From Nostoc mirabile CHAB5784 (GTDB taxonomy: Bacteria; Cyanobacteriota; Cyanobacteriia; Cyanobacteriales; Nostocaceae), in assembly GCF_020829645.1 (NCBI RefSeq), contig NZ_JAIVFS010000030.1, positions 27,602-91,601 of the forward strand: a stretch of DNA of 64,000 nucleotides, read 5' to 3'. The position numbers and the translations under genes were made by a program. The notes below the pieces were generated by a model. It was not told the DNA's origin and did no database searches. It saw only the letters and a list, made by a program, of their open reading frames with translations. Shown here in pieces: positions 35,401 through 45,264 of the stretch (position 1 is its first letter; each line of letters starts with the position of its first letter).

Positions 35401-38321
35401 TGTGCTAACGCAAGATTAATATAAGCAAGACATAAACTATCTAAACACTCCCTTTTCTGTTGAGAAGTTTGCTCGTCAAATTCCGAAGCCCCTGCACTAG
35501 CCTGGAGTTGACCAGCTTCTACCAAAGATTTCCAAAGCTCTGATGCTGTTAACTTGGGCTGGAAATTACTTTGTGCAGGTAATAATTTTTGTGGTTCAAT
35601 CCAATATCTTTGTCGCTCAAAGGGATATGTTGGCAAGGGAAGGCGATGTCGGCGCTCATGGCTATGAAATCCCGACCAATCTATCTTGATTCCCTCAAGC
35701 CATAATTGTCCTAATGTATTGAGGATAAAAGCAACATCAGATTGTCGCTCATAAGCATAGCGCAGCGAGGATAATATTATCTTGTTATCATCAGAAACAT
35801 TATCTAAACATTGGATTGCTAAACTGCTTAAGGTCTGTCCCGGGCCCACTTCTAAGAAAATGGGACTACGTTCTGCCCACAACTGATTTACTCCATCGGC
35901 AAAGCGCACGGGTTGGCACATATGCTGTGTCCAGTAACTTGGATTTGTGGCTTGCTCTGATGTGATCCAAGTTCCGGTTACGTTTGACAGATAAGGAATT
36001 TGTGGTGGTTTGAGACTGATAGTTTGCACTAGTTCGGTGAAAGAGTCAGCGATCGCCCCCATCATGAAAGAATGAAAGGCGTGGGAAGTCTGCAATTGCC
36101 GACAGGCTAACCCCTTAGCGCTCAACTCACCTGCCAATTCCTCTACAGCCTGTGTGGTTCCCGCAAGCACGCACTGGAATGAGCCATTGACTGCTGATAA
36201 TGAAAGTTTTTCACTCAACAAAGGTTGCACTTCTTGCTCTGTTAAGGGAACTGCTAGCATTGCTCCCTCTGGCAACTCTTGAATCATTTGCGCTCTTTTG
36301 GCAACAAGAGTAATCGCATCTTCTAGAGACAATACTCCTGCTAGAGTTGCTGCGGTATATTCACCGATGCTGTAACCAATCATTGCTACTGGACGAATGC
36401 CCCAGGATATCCATAATTGAGCTAAAGCATACTCAATGGCAAACAGCGCTGGCTGAGTGAGATAGGTTTGATTTAATTGTTGGGCGGCGGGATCTGGTGA
36501 TTGGGGATCGCGACCAAGCATTTGGCGTAAATCGATACCCGATTTTTCTTTTGTTGCTTCTTGCTTAACGGAGGAAGTAGGATAAATAACTTCTTTGAGA
36601 TTAAGACCCAATAGAGGTTCAAATAAAGAGCAACAGCGATCCAGGTGTTCGCGGAAAGTTGGTTCAAATTGGTATAATTCAGAACCCATATTTACATAAT
36701 GAGTTCCCAAACCAGTAAACATAAAGGCTACTGGGCGCTCATTCATGTCCTGAGTGCTAGTGAGGACTCGTTTGGGATTTTGGAGGGCTGCGATCGCATC
36801 TTGAGTATCTTGACAAACAACTGTCCGCCGATGGCTCAAACCATGCCGACCGACTTGCAATGTATAAGCTACATCCGCAAGGTTAAGTTCTGGGTGCTGT
36901 TGCAGGTGATTAACCAAATTTGTAGTCGCCGTCTCTAAAGCAGAGTCAGTTTTGGCAGAAACTACCAGCAATTGATAGTTTCTCCCCTGCTCCCCTGCCC
37001 CTCTGCTCCCCTGCTCCACTTCAGGTGCTTCTTCTAAAACAACATGAGCATTAGTACCCCCAAGACCAAAAGAACTTACCCCAGCGCGGCGTGGTGTTCC
37101 GTTTGTTTGCCATGTAGACAGTTGGGTATTAACGTAAAAAGGACTGTTGGCAAAGTCTATCTCAGGATTAGGTTCTTCAAAATACAAGCTGGGTGGTATT
37201 AGTTGATGCTTTAAAGCCAAAGCTGTTTTAATTAAGCCCGTCACGCCAGCAGCTGTATTCAAATGGCTGACATTGGGTTTAACCGAACCGATCGCACAAA
37301 AACCCTTCTTACTGGTCCCGGCACGAAACACCTTTTCTAGCGCTCGAATTTCGATTGGGTCGCCCAAGGCTGTACCAGTGCCATGAGTTTCAATGTAGGT
37401 AATGGTATCAGGCTCAAAGGAGGCGATCGCTTGAGCTTGGGCAATCACTTCTGCTTGACCTACGGCACTTGGTGCTGTGTAGCTGACTTTCACTGCACCA
37501 TCGTTATTAATAGCTGAACCTTTAATTACCCCATAAATATAGTCGCCATCCGCTACAGCATCCTCTAGTCTCTTCAAGACTACAATACCCACGCCTCTGC
37601 CAAAAGGGCCGCCAGTAGCTCTAGCATCAAAGCTGCGAGTGTGACCATCAGCAGAAGCGATTCCTCCAGTTTGATAGAAATAACCTTCTATTTGGGGAGT
37701 TTGGATAGCGATACCACCAGCCAGCGCCATATCGCACTGATAACTTAGCAGTCCTCGGCACGCCAGATGAACAGCTACTAGGGAAGTAGAACAAGTTGTA
37801 CCAACGCTGAGGCTTGGCCCCTTGAGATTCAACTTATAGGAAATTCGTGTAGATAAAGTATCCTTATCGTTGCCAAGACCAATTTGCATTCTTAGCGATT
37901 TCAGGAGTTCAGGATGTGAAGCAAGATTGTTGAGCAAATAAGTACTTAGATTAGCACCAGCATATACACCTGTTAGGTTGTTGTCTGCTTTGGGGTCATA
38001 ACCAGCATTTTCTAAAGCTTCCCATGCACACTCTAAAAAAATTCGCTGTTGAGGATCAATAATTTCGGCTTCTCTAGGAGAGTAGCCAAAGAATGAAGCG
38101 TCAAACATCTCGATGTCTTTTAGCACAAACCCTGCTTTCACATAATTAGGGTCTTGCAAAGAAGCTGCATCTACGCCTTGCGCCATTAAATCTTCATCAC
38201 TGAAGAGGGAAATAGACTCCACACCATCACACAAATTCTGCCAAAACTGAGCTACGTTTTTGGCTCCAGGAAACCGACCTGCCGTACCAATGATAGCTAT
38301 GCCTTTCAACCCATTATTCAT
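32430..38321 (-). CDS. Type I PKS KS-AT-MT-KR(degenerate)-ACP
   Basis: Adds one C2 unit and methylates it. It has 1963 residues. KS: GTTCSTS (about 174), ETHGTGT; the third site is SVKPNVSHLN instead of the usual NIGHLD, with His kept. AT: GYSIGEY near 655 and SHAFHS, malonyl-type. The methyltransferase has LELGAGTGTGTAELL near 1127, YTFTDVGGFFL and FQVLHVA, resembling PKS C-methyltransferases as in KS-AT-CM-KR-ACP proteins. In the KR the cofactor loop reads GGLEEIG (near 1589) where sister KRs have GGLGGIG, and LLIGRS has become LLLEVED, so NADPH binding is doubtful although Ser and Tyr (SYSATS, near 1745) remain. ACP: GGDSLTG near 1899. The start overlaps the upstream PKS stop (ATGA). A beta-keto, alpha-methyl product is expected. 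Confidence 0.94.
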   Translation of the reverse strand: MNNGLKGIAIIGTAGRFPGAKNVAQFWQNLCDGVESISLFSDEDLMAQGVDAASLQDPNYVKAGFVLKDIEMFDASFFGYSPREAEIIDPQQRIFLECAWEALENAGYDPKADNNLTGVYAGANLSTYLLNNLASHPELLKSLRMQIGLGNDKDTLSTRISYKLNLKGPSLSVGTTCSTSLVAVHLACRGLLSYQCDMALAGGIAIQTPQIEGYFYQTGGIASADGHTRSFDARATGGPFGRGVGIVVLKRLEDAVADGDYIYGVIKGSAINNDGAVKVSYTAPSAVGQAEVIAQAQAIASFEPDTITYIETHGTGTALGDPIEIRALEKVFRAGTSKKGFCAIGSVKPNVSHLNTAAGVTGLIKTALALKHQLIPPSLYFEEPNPEIDFANSPFYVNTQLSTWQTNGTPRRAGVSSFGLGGTNAHVVLEEAPEVEQGSRGAGEQGRNYQLLVVSAKTDSALETATTNLVNHLQQHPELNLADVAYTLQVGRHGLSHRRTVVCQDTQDAIAALQNPKRVLTSTQDMNERPVAFMFTGLGTHYVNMGSELYQFEPTFREHLDRCCSLFEPLLGLNLKEVIYPTSSVKQEATKEKSGIDLRQMLGRDPQSPDPAAQQLNQTYLTQPALFAIEYALAQLWISWGIRPVAMIGYSIGEYTAATLAGVLSLEDAITLVAKRAQMIQELPEGAMLAVPLTEQEVQPLLSEKLSLSAVNGSFQCVLAGTTQAVEELAGELSAKGLACRQLQTSHAFHSFMMGAIADSFTELVQTISLKPPQIPYLSNVTGTWITSEQATNPSYWTQHMCQPVRFADGVNQLWAERSPIFLEVGPGQTLSSLAIQCLDNVSDDNKIILSSLRYAYERQSDVAFILNTLGQLWLEGIKIDWSGFHSHERRHRLPLPTYPFERQRYWIEPQKLLPAQSNFQPKLTASELWKSLVEAGQLQASAGASEFDEQTSQQKRECLDSLCLAYINLALAHLEAFSNHNKKYCLEELFDQCQIIPSYKELFNRWLEILVEQGQLHEEQGLFTNFLPISTNFVNELLVEVRAKWADTPQQIDLLQLYGENIVALLTGKKEPLEFHVSTLLKSGEFSVQQLPENKYYNSIMRVCLEQVLKALPPEVNLRILELGAGTGTGTAELLPILPSENTNYTFTDVGGFFLNAAKKKFSNYPFIEYRLLDLERSLQEQGYSSHSFDVIVAFQVLHVARNIGETLDRIRSLLAPGGLLLFWETTQPRLEFEFIDALLMNPIEDAESDRNMCNPFLSKEQWQAELKSHGFVQVTAFSEFTPFTDHIIVAQATTPATHEVPAAFTALLNEQKPDKTQEVSLGKKPKIADWFYIPSWKRSLPPQSNGQVKQAECWLVFVDEYGLGAQIVKRLELEGHEVITVRIGEQFSSRSEFSDEQLGRRTYIIDPRQRDDYKTLLKELHTQDFIPNRIIHLWSVTQSELVDFNIAQEQGFYNLLFLAQALGKQNFTNELQLAVISNNMQAVTGVENLCPEKATLLGLVKVIPQEYSNIKCRSIDVTIPSPGNWQEEKFVNQLLTELKANSSDSVIAYRGLERWVQTFESVQLDANVPDTPRLREKGVYLITGGLEEIGLVVAEHLAKTVQAKLLLLEVEDFPNRQDWLEWLTTHDEQDNISRKILKVQELENLGAKVLIKSADVVNLAQMQSAIAQTQEQFGQLNGVFHTAKIPVENLFTPIAEIDPTECKQQLQQKRQGLLVLEEILQSQKLDFCLLMSSLTSVLGGLGSVSYSATSLFMDIFAYQHNQKNSVPWMSINWDAWQFRTDNQPIFASTSLAEFGIQPQEGINALERILLWSQYHQIVVSTGNLQSRIDQWIKLESLQDKSTAQQVSLSSRHSRPNLKNAYVAPSNDVERKLADIFQELLGIEPIGIYDNFFALGGDSLTGTVLISQVRKIFQVELPVRSLFEAPTVADLALVIEEILIEEIEQLSADWERDKTFDVQLSN
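36982..37018. repeat. Pyrimidine-rich dispersed repeat inside PKS gene
   Basis: Alternating tcccctgc/cctctgc units that translate on the minus strand as GSRGAGEQG, between the conserved EEAPEV and QLLVVSAKTDS blocks that follow the KS. The sister PKS proteins have a few unrelated residues here. This unit is common between genes in Nostoc-type genomes; here it sits in frame in a linker where it should do little harm. Confidence 0.5.
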
Positions 38322-41300
38322 AATACTTTCCTTCTTTGCTTCATCAGCTGCATTTCTTCAGCGATCGCCGCTTCTTGCCTCTTGGCACGCTCTTGTGCTT
38401 GCTCAAAGACTGGTTGTTCATTTTGTGTTTGGCTAAGATATCCTGCCAAAGCACTGATGGTGGGATATTCAAATAATTCCGATGTGGAAACGTTACAATT
38501 AAAAGCTGCTTGCAATCTGCTCCGTACCTGCACCATTAGGAGTGAATCACCCCCCAACTCAAAGAAGTTGTCGTAAATACCTACTTGTTCTGTCCCAATG
38601 AGTTCTTGCCAAATGACAGCAATTCTTTGCTCGATTTCATTTTTAGGAGCAACATAAGGATTTTGTAAATTAGGTCTGGGATGGAGTAATAATGAATTGG
38701 CTTTTTGGCTAACTTTTTTTGTCTTAAACGATTCAAAATTAATCCATTGATTAATTCTAGTTTGTAGTTCTCCAGTGGATACAACAATCTGATTACTTTG
38801 ACTCCAATTCAAAATTCTTTGAAAAGTTTCTGTACCCTCATTCAGTTTGATTGCCAAATCTGCTAAACCAGTAGCAAAATATGATTCACTTTGTTTGTTT
38901 TCTTTTACAGTTTGCCAAGCATCCCAGTTTACACTTGTCCACGCTATTGCATTATTTTGGTTGTGTCGATGAACAAAAGCATCCATAAAAATATTAACAG
39001 CAGAGTAAGTAATAAATCCTAATCCTCCTAAAACTGAGGATAAAGAAGACAACAATATACAAAAATCAACATCTTGATTTTTTAAGACTTTTTCTAAAAC
39101 AAACAGTCCGTACACTTTGGGCTGAAATTGCTGCTTACAATCAATCTGACCTGTTTGCTCAATAAATGAAAACGACTTTTCTTCAGTAATTCCAGCAGCG
39201 TGGATGACACCATTTAGTTTCCCAAAAAGCGATTCACATTGTGCGATCGCTTCTTCCATTTGCTCGATGCTGGCTACATTAGCACTGACTACCAATACTT
39301 CAGCACCTAGCGCTTCAAGTTCTTGTATTTTCTGAATCTTTCTACTAATGTTATTTTGCTCATCATGAGTATTGAGCCATTGTTGCCACTCGTGTTTCGG
39401 AGGAATTGTTGAACGTCCTATCAAGAGCAGTTTAGCTTGTACTGTCTTCGCTAGATGCTCCGCTAAAACAAGTCCAATTCCTCCAAGTCCACCAGTTATT
39501 AGATAGACTCCTTTTTCTTTTAATCTTGATGTCTCTATTTTAGTTTCATTTAATTTAATAGGCTCAAAAGTTTGCACCCAACGATTACTACCACGGTAAG
39601 CAATCACTGAGTCAAAGGTAGGGGTTGTAAGTTCCTTCAATAGATAATTTGTCAGTTTCTCCTCTTGCAAACTTCCTTCCAAGGGAAGAACAATATCAAT
39701 ACTCCGACAGCGAATATTTGAATATTCTTGTGGAATGACCTTGACTGGGCCGAGTAAAGTTGCCTTTTCTGGATAGAGGATATCTTCTCCAGTCACTGGC
39801 TGCATATTATTAGAAACAACCGTGATTTGAAATTCATTTAAAACATTTAATTTACTTAATGCTTGTGCTATAAACAGCAGACTGTAAAATCCTTTTTCTT
39901 GAACAAGTTCAAGCTGTTCTAATTCTGACGCTATGTGATTTGGTGATGTAATGTTCCATAAATGAATAATCTTTGTTGGAAGTTTTTCTCGTGCAGACAA
40001 TTCTCGAAACAAAGTATTATAGTCACTACATTGTTGAGGATTGAGAATGTATTTATTATCGTTCAGCTTGCTGAACTTAGACCCAATCTCCACACTAATT
40101 ACGTCTTGATTGTGTATTTGCAGTTGTTGAACCAACTGAGAACTTAAGTTCAACTCATTAGTCAACACTAAAATACAAGATTTTTGAACTGCTAATTCTT
40201 TCTGTTCCAGTGATGCTGGAGGTATGGATTGCTTCCATAAAGGTAAATAGAACCAGTCAGCAATATCTGGCTTTTTACCAAGTGACACAGGTTTAGCGCC
40301 ATTCTGCTGTCGCTGTTTATAGTTTTCAATCCAGTAACGCTGGCGCTCGAAGGGGTATGTTGGTAAGGGAAGACGATGACGGCGCTCATGAGCATAAAAT
40401 CCCGACCAATCCACATTTACTCCAGATAGCCAGAGCTTGCCTAATGTGTTCATTAAGAACGCTACATCTGAGTGTTTTTCCTGGGGATGTCGTAATGAAG
40501 ATAATGCTATCTGTTCTGAATGCTTTTTGGCGAAGGTAGATAAAGTATGTCCAGGCCCAACTTCCAGTAAAATGCGATTTGGCTCTTGCAGTAATGCAGA
40601 TATTCCTTCCGAAAATCGAACACAGGAGCGTAAATGTCTCGCCCAATAATTTGGATCTGTGGCTTGCTCTGCCGTAATCCAAGTGCCCGTAACATTAGAA
40701 ATAAAGGGAATTTTCGGGGGATGTAGTCTAACTTTACTGACTTCCTTCTCAAATTGCTCCAAGATGATTTCCATCATCGGAGAATGAAAAGCGTGGGAGG
40801 TATGCAAACGCCGACACTCTATCCCTTGGAGCTTGTTTTGCAACGCATTTATAGCATTATCAGTTCCCGATACCACACACAAGGCTGGTGCATTACTAGC
40901 AGCTAAAGATAATTCTTCATTCAGTAAATCTCTAACTTCCACTTCTGGCAGGGGTATGGAGAGCATAGCACCAGGTGGAAGTTGTTGCATCAGTCGCCCA
41001 CGAGCAGCTACCAGCCTTAAAGCATCCTCAACAGACATTACACCAGCTAAACAGGCGGCGACATATTCCCCAATGCTATGCCCAATCATCGCCTGGGGAG
41101 AAATCCCCCACGACATCCACAATTGAGCCAAAGCGTATTCTATGACAAACAATGCAGGTTGAGTGATGTCAGTTTGTTGCAGTTTTTCGGCTGCGGCTTT
41201 TGACTCCAACTCGTTGGGATAAATCAGCAAACGCAAATCCAATCCTAAATGTGGTTGCAGCAATTGACAGCACAAATCGACCTGTTCTTGAAAAATCGGC

Positions 41301-42994
41301 TCAATCTGGTAAAGTTCTTTACCCATGTCCACATACTGAGCGCCCTGTCCAGAGAACATGAAGACGATGGGGCGATCGCCATTTTCCACTAAGCGAGTCA
41401 AAACTCTTTGTGGATCTCTTAAGGCGCTGGCTGCATCTTCGATATCTGGGCACACCAGCAGGCGACGATAATTAAATTCAGCCCGCCCTACTTGCAGGGT
41501 ATAGGCAACATCCGCTAAGTTCACATCGGGATGTAACTGGAGGTGATTAGCCAGATTTTCTGTTGCAGTTTCTAAAGCTGAGTCAGTTTTGGCAGAAAGT
41601 ACTAACAATTGCCAGGGACGAGAAGAACTAGACGGTTCCAGCACTGGTGCTTCTTCTAAAATCACATGAGCATTAGTCCCACCAATACCCAAAGAACTCA
41701 CACCAGCACGCCGAGGGGTACTTCCCGTTTTCCATTCTGTAAGGGTTGTATTCACATAAAAAGGGCTGTTCGCAAAATCAATTTGGGGATTGGGTTGCTC
41801 AAAATTTAAGCTGGGTGGTATCTGCTGATGTTCCAAGACTAAAACCGTTTTGATTAGTCCGGCAATCCCAGCTGCTGCATCTAGATGACCGATGTTTGTT
41901 TTAACTGAACCGATCGCACAAAAGCCTTTTTTCGTGGTAGTGCTACGAAAGACCTGAGAAAGTGCAGCAATTTCAATGGGATCGCCTAAAGCTGTACCAG
42001 TACCATGAGCTTCAATATAGTTTATTGTCTCAGGTTCAACTCCCGCCAACATCATCGCTTCGGCAATCACCTCTGCTTGACCATTGACGCTAGGCGCTGT
42101 GTAGCCAACTTTACCAGAACCATCATTATTAATAGCTGAACCTCTAATTACAGCATGGATGCAGTCACCATCTGCTAGAGCATCGCTCAATCGCTTCAGG
42201 ACAACAATTCCTACACCATTACCGATAGTTGTTCCCTCTGCTTTAGCATCAAACGCACGACAGTGACCATCAGGAGATAGTGTTCCTCCTGGTTCGTACA
42301 AATAACCCGTTTTTTGGGGTACGTGGATAGAAACCCCACCAGCCAAAGCCATATCGCATTGATAATTCAACAAACTTTGACAAGCGAGTGTGGTTGCAAC
42401 TAATGAGGTTGAGCAAGCTGTTTGGACTGTAATACTTGGGCCAGTAAGATTTAATTTATAAGAAACACGAGTTGTGAGGAAGTCTTTATCGTTACCAATT
42501 ACTGTTTGATAGCATTGGGCTGAACCCAGGCGATCGCGGTTCAAATCTAATGAATAATAGTTATTGAGGCTAGCACCAGCGTAAACTCCAATTCGACTGT
42601 CACATCTATTAGAATCATAGCCAGCATTTTCCAATGCTTCCCAAGCACACTCTAAAAAAATCCGGTGTTGTGGGTCAGTGATTTCTGCTTCTTTTGGATT
42701 AAAACTAAAAAATGAAGCGTCAAATAAATCGATATTTTCTAATATGGCACTGGCTTTTACATAATTGCGATCGCTTAATATAACAGGGTCTATTCCCTCT
42801 AAGATTGCCTCTTCATTTGTGAAGATAGAGATTGATTCTACACCGGATTGTAAATTATACCAAAATTCCTCTATATTTTTGACACCGGGAAAACGCCCTG
42901 CTATGCCAATGATGGCAATGGCTTCCATTGATTTATATGTTTCTGAGCTACCCATGATTTGTTTTTTCTCTTGCTTGATCAATTGTGTGTGCAT
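38318..42994 (-). CDS. Type I PKS module KS-AT-KR-ACP
   Basis: Extends the fatty-acyl-aminoacyl chain by one malonyl unit and reduces it to an alcohol. Up to 1558 residues; an internal ATG (MGSSETYKSMEAIAIIG) is a plausible alternative start because the first start has no clear ribosome site. KS: QTACSTS near 195, EAHGTGT, SVKTNIGHLD. AT: GHSIGEY near 637, HAFHS, malonyl-type. KR: GGLGGIG near 1168, LLIGRS, catalytic Ser and Tyr in SSLSSVLGG and ITYSAVN, apparently functional. ACP: GGDSLLM near 1483. A basic helical tail (EEMQLMKQRRKVL) could dock onto the next PKS. The gene is 58 bases after the carbamoyltransferase and overlaps the next PKS by ATGA. Confidence 0.95.
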   Translation of the reverse strand: MHTQLIKQEKKQIMGSSETYKSMEAIAIIGIAGRFPGVKNIEEFWYNLQSGVESISIFTNEEAILEGIDPVILSDRNYVKASAILENIDLFDASFFSFNPKEAEITDPQHRIFLECAWEALENAGYDSNRCDSRIGVYAGASLNNYYSLDLNRDRLGSAQCYQTVIGNDKDFLTTRVSYKLNLTGPSITVQTACSTSLVATTLACQSLLNYQCDMALAGGVSIHVPQKTGYLYEPGGTLSPDGHCRAFDAKAEGTTIGNGVGIVVLKRLSDALADGDCIHAVIRGSAINNDGSGKVGYTAPSVNGQAEVIAEAMMLAGVEPETINYIEAHGTGTALGDPIEIAALSQVFRSTTTKKGFCAIGSVKTNIGHLDAAAGIAGLIKTVLVLEHQQIPPSLNFEQPNPQIDFANSPFYVNTTLTEWKTGSTPRRAGVSSLGIGGTNAHVILEEAPVLEPSSSSRPWQLLVLSAKTDSALETATENLANHLQLHPDVNLADVAYTLQVGRAEFNYRRLLVCPDIEDAASALRDPQRVLTRLVENGDRPIVFMFSGQGAQYVDMGKELYQIEPIFQEQVDLCCQLLQPHLGLDLRLLIYPNELESKAAAEKLQQTDITQPALFVIEYALAQLWMSWGISPQAMIGHSIGEYVAACLAGVMSVEDALRLVAARGRLMQQLPPGAMLSIPLPEVEVRDLLNEELSLAASNAPALCVVSGTDNAINALQNKLQGIECRRLHTSHAFHSPMMEIILEQFEKEVSKVRLHPPKIPFISNVTGTWITAEQATDPNYWARHLRSCVRFSEGISALLQEPNRILLEVGPGHTLSTFAKKHSEQIALSSLRHPQEKHSDVAFLMNTLGKLWLSGVNVDWSGFYAHERRHRLPLPTYPFERQRYWIENYKQRQQNGAKPVSLGKKPDIADWFYLPLWKQSIPPASLEQKELAVQKSCILVLTNELNLSSQLVQQLQIHNQDVISVEIGSKFSKLNDNKYILNPQQCSDYNTLFRELSAREKLPTKIIHLWNITSPNHIASELEQLELVQEKGFYSLLFIAQALSKLNVLNEFQITVVSNNMQPVTGEDILYPEKATLLGPVKVIPQEYSNIRCRSIDIVLPLEGSLQEEKLTNYLLKELTTPTFDSVIAYRGSNRWVQTFEPIKLNETKIETSRLKEKGVYLITGGLGGIGLVLAEHLAKTVQAKLLLIGRSTIPPKHEWQQWLNTHDEQNNISRKIQKIQELEALGAEVLVVSANVASIEQMEEAIAQCESLFGKLNGVIHAAGITEEKSFSFIEQTGQIDCKQQFQPKVYGLFVLEKVLKNQDVDFCILLSSLSSVLGGLGFITYSAVNIFMDAFVHRHNQNNAIAWTSVNWDAWQTVKENKQSESYFATGLADLAIKLNEGTETFQRILNWSQSNQIVVSTGELQTRINQWINFESFKTKKVSQKANSLLLHPRPNLQNPYVAPKNEIEQRIAVIWQELIGTEQVGIYDNFFELGGDSLLMVQVRSRLQAAFNCNVSTSELFEYPTISALAGYLSQTQNEQPVFEQAQERAKRQEAAIAEEMQLMKQRRKVL

Positions 42995-43052
42995 GGATGT
43001 CAGGTCAAAAGCATCTTATTCAATCACTAACCCAAGCAAACATGGAACTCAC

Positions 43053-45047
43053 TTACGGTCGTAGCAAAATCAAACGCTGCGACCATAATTCCATAAGCTC
43101 CTCAACGATTCCTTGCGCTTTTCCTTCTTCAGTCTCGCCATTTTCCAGGAGGAGGCTCCCCACACTTCTCTCGCTGTTCGCCAACGTCAAAACACGAAAG
43201 ACTTCGGCTGACACCCCTACCTGAAACTTTGTATTATAACTATTTCCGATATAAAAGAAATTGCTGAACTTACCGTCTGAACTAGATTTCTTAACCTGAT
43301 GCAACGAAATATGTGGGGGGAGTGAAAGTCTAACAGACAGATAATTCCGCCAAGATATCTCCTTCTTTTTAATCAAATACTCTCCGATAACGAGATAGTC
43401 CAATCCCGTAGTTAAAAAACAAACCACTGCATCTTCAACAGAATTTACAATTGGTTCAACATTGTTATTAAATGATGTGTTAAGTAAAACCGGAATACCC
43501 GTTAACTTTTTAAATGAGTGAATTAAGTCCCAATATCTTTCGTTTGTTTTCCGCGATACAGTTTGTATCCTTGCTGTACCATCAACATGGGTTACCGCAC
43601 CTAGAAGATTGCGTTTCTCTTCTTTAACATTGACCACAAATATCATGAACGGAAACTGTTTTTGATTAAGCGGAACTTCAAAGAACTCATCAACATCCTC
43701 TTCTAAAACAGAAGGGGCGAATGGTCTGTAGCCTTCCCGCTTCTTAATCATTTTGTTAATACGGGCTTTGTTTTCATTCGGTCGAGGATCTGCAAGAATA
43801 CTTCTGTTACCCAAAGCTCTAGGTCCAAACTCGGAGCGACCTTGTACCCATCCCACAACATAACCGCTTGCTAACAACTCTGCCGTTTTTCCAGAAACAT
43901 CCATCAATTCTTCGATAGTAATGAAATCTTCCCATTGCCTCAATTGGCTTAACACTGAGGGTGCGCTTCCAATATCTGTTCCCCAGTAAATATGCTCCAG
44001 TTTGGAAGGCTTCTCAGCCATTGGCTTAGCTTGATAGTATGCATATAAAGCAGCACCTAAGGCGCAGCCAGCATCATGAGCCGCTGGCTGAACAAATACA
44101 TTTTCAAACATTCCAGAGCGCAAAATTTTTCCGTTGAGAGTGCAGTTATGAGCTACTCCCCCGGCCATACATAAGTTTTTCTGTTTAGTTTCCTGTTGAT
44201 AGTATTGAATGACATGAAAAACTATATTCTCCAGAGCCTCCTGGAGTGATGCGGCGATATCCTTATGGATTTGCGTGAAGGATTCTCCTTTTCGACGCGG
44301 TAGTCCTAAATCAAAAAGTGAAATTATCTTATCTTGGTGAATCACATAATCTCCATTAGAAAGTAATGTATAAAATGTTTTAAATAAATTTCTATATCTT
44401 TCCGGCTTTCCATAAGGAGCTAGTCCCATTACTTTGTATTCATCAAATACGCTATAACCTAAAAAAGCTATTATGTCTTGATAGAAAAAACCAATAGATT
44501 TCGATTCTGGCAAGTCAATGATTTGTTCAAGAGTTGTTCCATTACCATTGAAAATCATACCAGAAGAATAGTCTCCTACTGCGTCAAACGTGCTAACAAG
44601 CGTGCTTTCATAGCCAGAAAATGCAAATGCACTCATTGCATGTGCATGATGATGATTAACAAAACAGAGCTTATCTAGGTCTATTTTATAATTGAATTCT
44701 TTGTAAAGAAGGTGCTGCACAAAAGTTTTTGGCTCAAAAAGCTTTGGTTCTTGGACATTGGTCAGAAAAATCTCCTTAGTAAAGTGTTCAATCTGTTGAT
44801 TGCTATAAAATGCGATTAAATCTACTTCTTGTAGTTTTATATCATGGTTCTTCAAGCATAAGTAGAATGCTTGAGTTGGAAACTTGCTTGTATGCTTTAT
44901 TCGATTGAGTCTCTCTTCCTCAATTGCTAAAATCACTTTTCCATCTTCAAGCAAAACGCATGCTGAGTCATGACCCGATATTGGTGGAATTCCATATAGA
45001 TTCTCGTGAATTAGTTCTGGTCCTCCAGAAAATCCTAAAACTAGCAT
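43053..45047 (-). CDS. O-carbamoyltransferase (NodU/CmcH family)
   Basis: Transfers a carbamoyl group from carbamoyl phosphate, through carbamoyl-AMP, to a hydroxyl of a small molecule. It has 664 residues. The N-terminal Kae1-like domain has SGHDSACVLLEDG, VNHHHAHAMSAFAFSG and STFDAVGDYSSG, with the metal-binding His residues and Asp present. The C-terminal YrdC-like part has AGGVAHNCTLNG and GRSEFGPRALGNRSILADPR. The last 90 or so residues (AEVFRVLTLANSERSV...ELWSQRLILLRP) go beyond the core and look like a small winged-helix, PqqD-like module. AGGAGGT precedes the start. Next to PKS genes that create hydroxyls, it probably decorates the ketide or a hydroxylated residue; the target is unknown. 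Confidence 0.92.
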   Translation of the reverse strand: MLVLGFSGGPELIHENLYGIPPISGHDSACVLLEDGKVILAIEEERLNRIKHTSKFPTQAFYLCLKNHDIKLQEVDLIAFYSNQQIEHFTKEIFLTNVQEPKLFEPKTFVQHLLYKEFNYKIDLDKLCFVNHHHAHAMSAFAFSGYESTLVSTFDAVGDYSSGMIFNGNGTTLEQIIDLPESKSIGFFYQDIIAFLGYSVFDEYKVMGLAPYGKPERYRNLFKTFYTLLSNGDYVIHQDKIISLFDLGLPRRKGESFTQIHKDIAASLQEALENIVFHVIQYYQQETKQKNLCMAGGVAHNCTLNGKILRSGMFENVFVQPAAHDAGCALGAALYAYYQAKPMAEKPSKLEHIYWGTDIGSAPSVLSQLRQWEDFITIEELMDVSGKTAELLASGYVVGWVQGRSEFGPRALGNRSILADPRPNENKARINKMIKKREGYRPFAPSVLEEDVDEFFEVPLNQKQFPFMIFVVNVKEEKRNLLGAVTHVDGTARIQTVSRKTNERYWDLIHSFKKLTGIPVLLNTSFNNNVEPIVNSVEDAVVCFLTTGLDYLVIGEYLIKKKEISWRNYLSVRLSLPPHISLHQVKKSSSDGKFSNFFYIGNSYNTKFQVGVSAEVFRVLTLANSERSVGSLLLENGETEEGKAQGIVEELMELWSQRLILLRP

Positions 45048-45264
45048 TTTTTAGTACCTCCTAATTTGATAGAGCCTTGAACATTTCTATTCAAAAGTAA
45101 AATTAAATTGTAAACAATAATCATGCCATCAAAAGAAGATAGTCAGTACGCATCTCTGGCAACCTTCTGAAACACTACCTAAATGGGATATTAGGATTGT
45201 CCCAGCTTGACTAGTATCTTATTTTCTTGCAAGTTCCTAGTTGCCGCCTATAAAACCTGTCAAA

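Noticed and set aside
40386..40752. Overlapping minus- and plus-strand open frames of 60-98 codons within the PKS genes
   Set aside because: They lie entirely inside conserved KS/AT/KR coding sequence in other frames, with compositions that just reflect the PKS codons.
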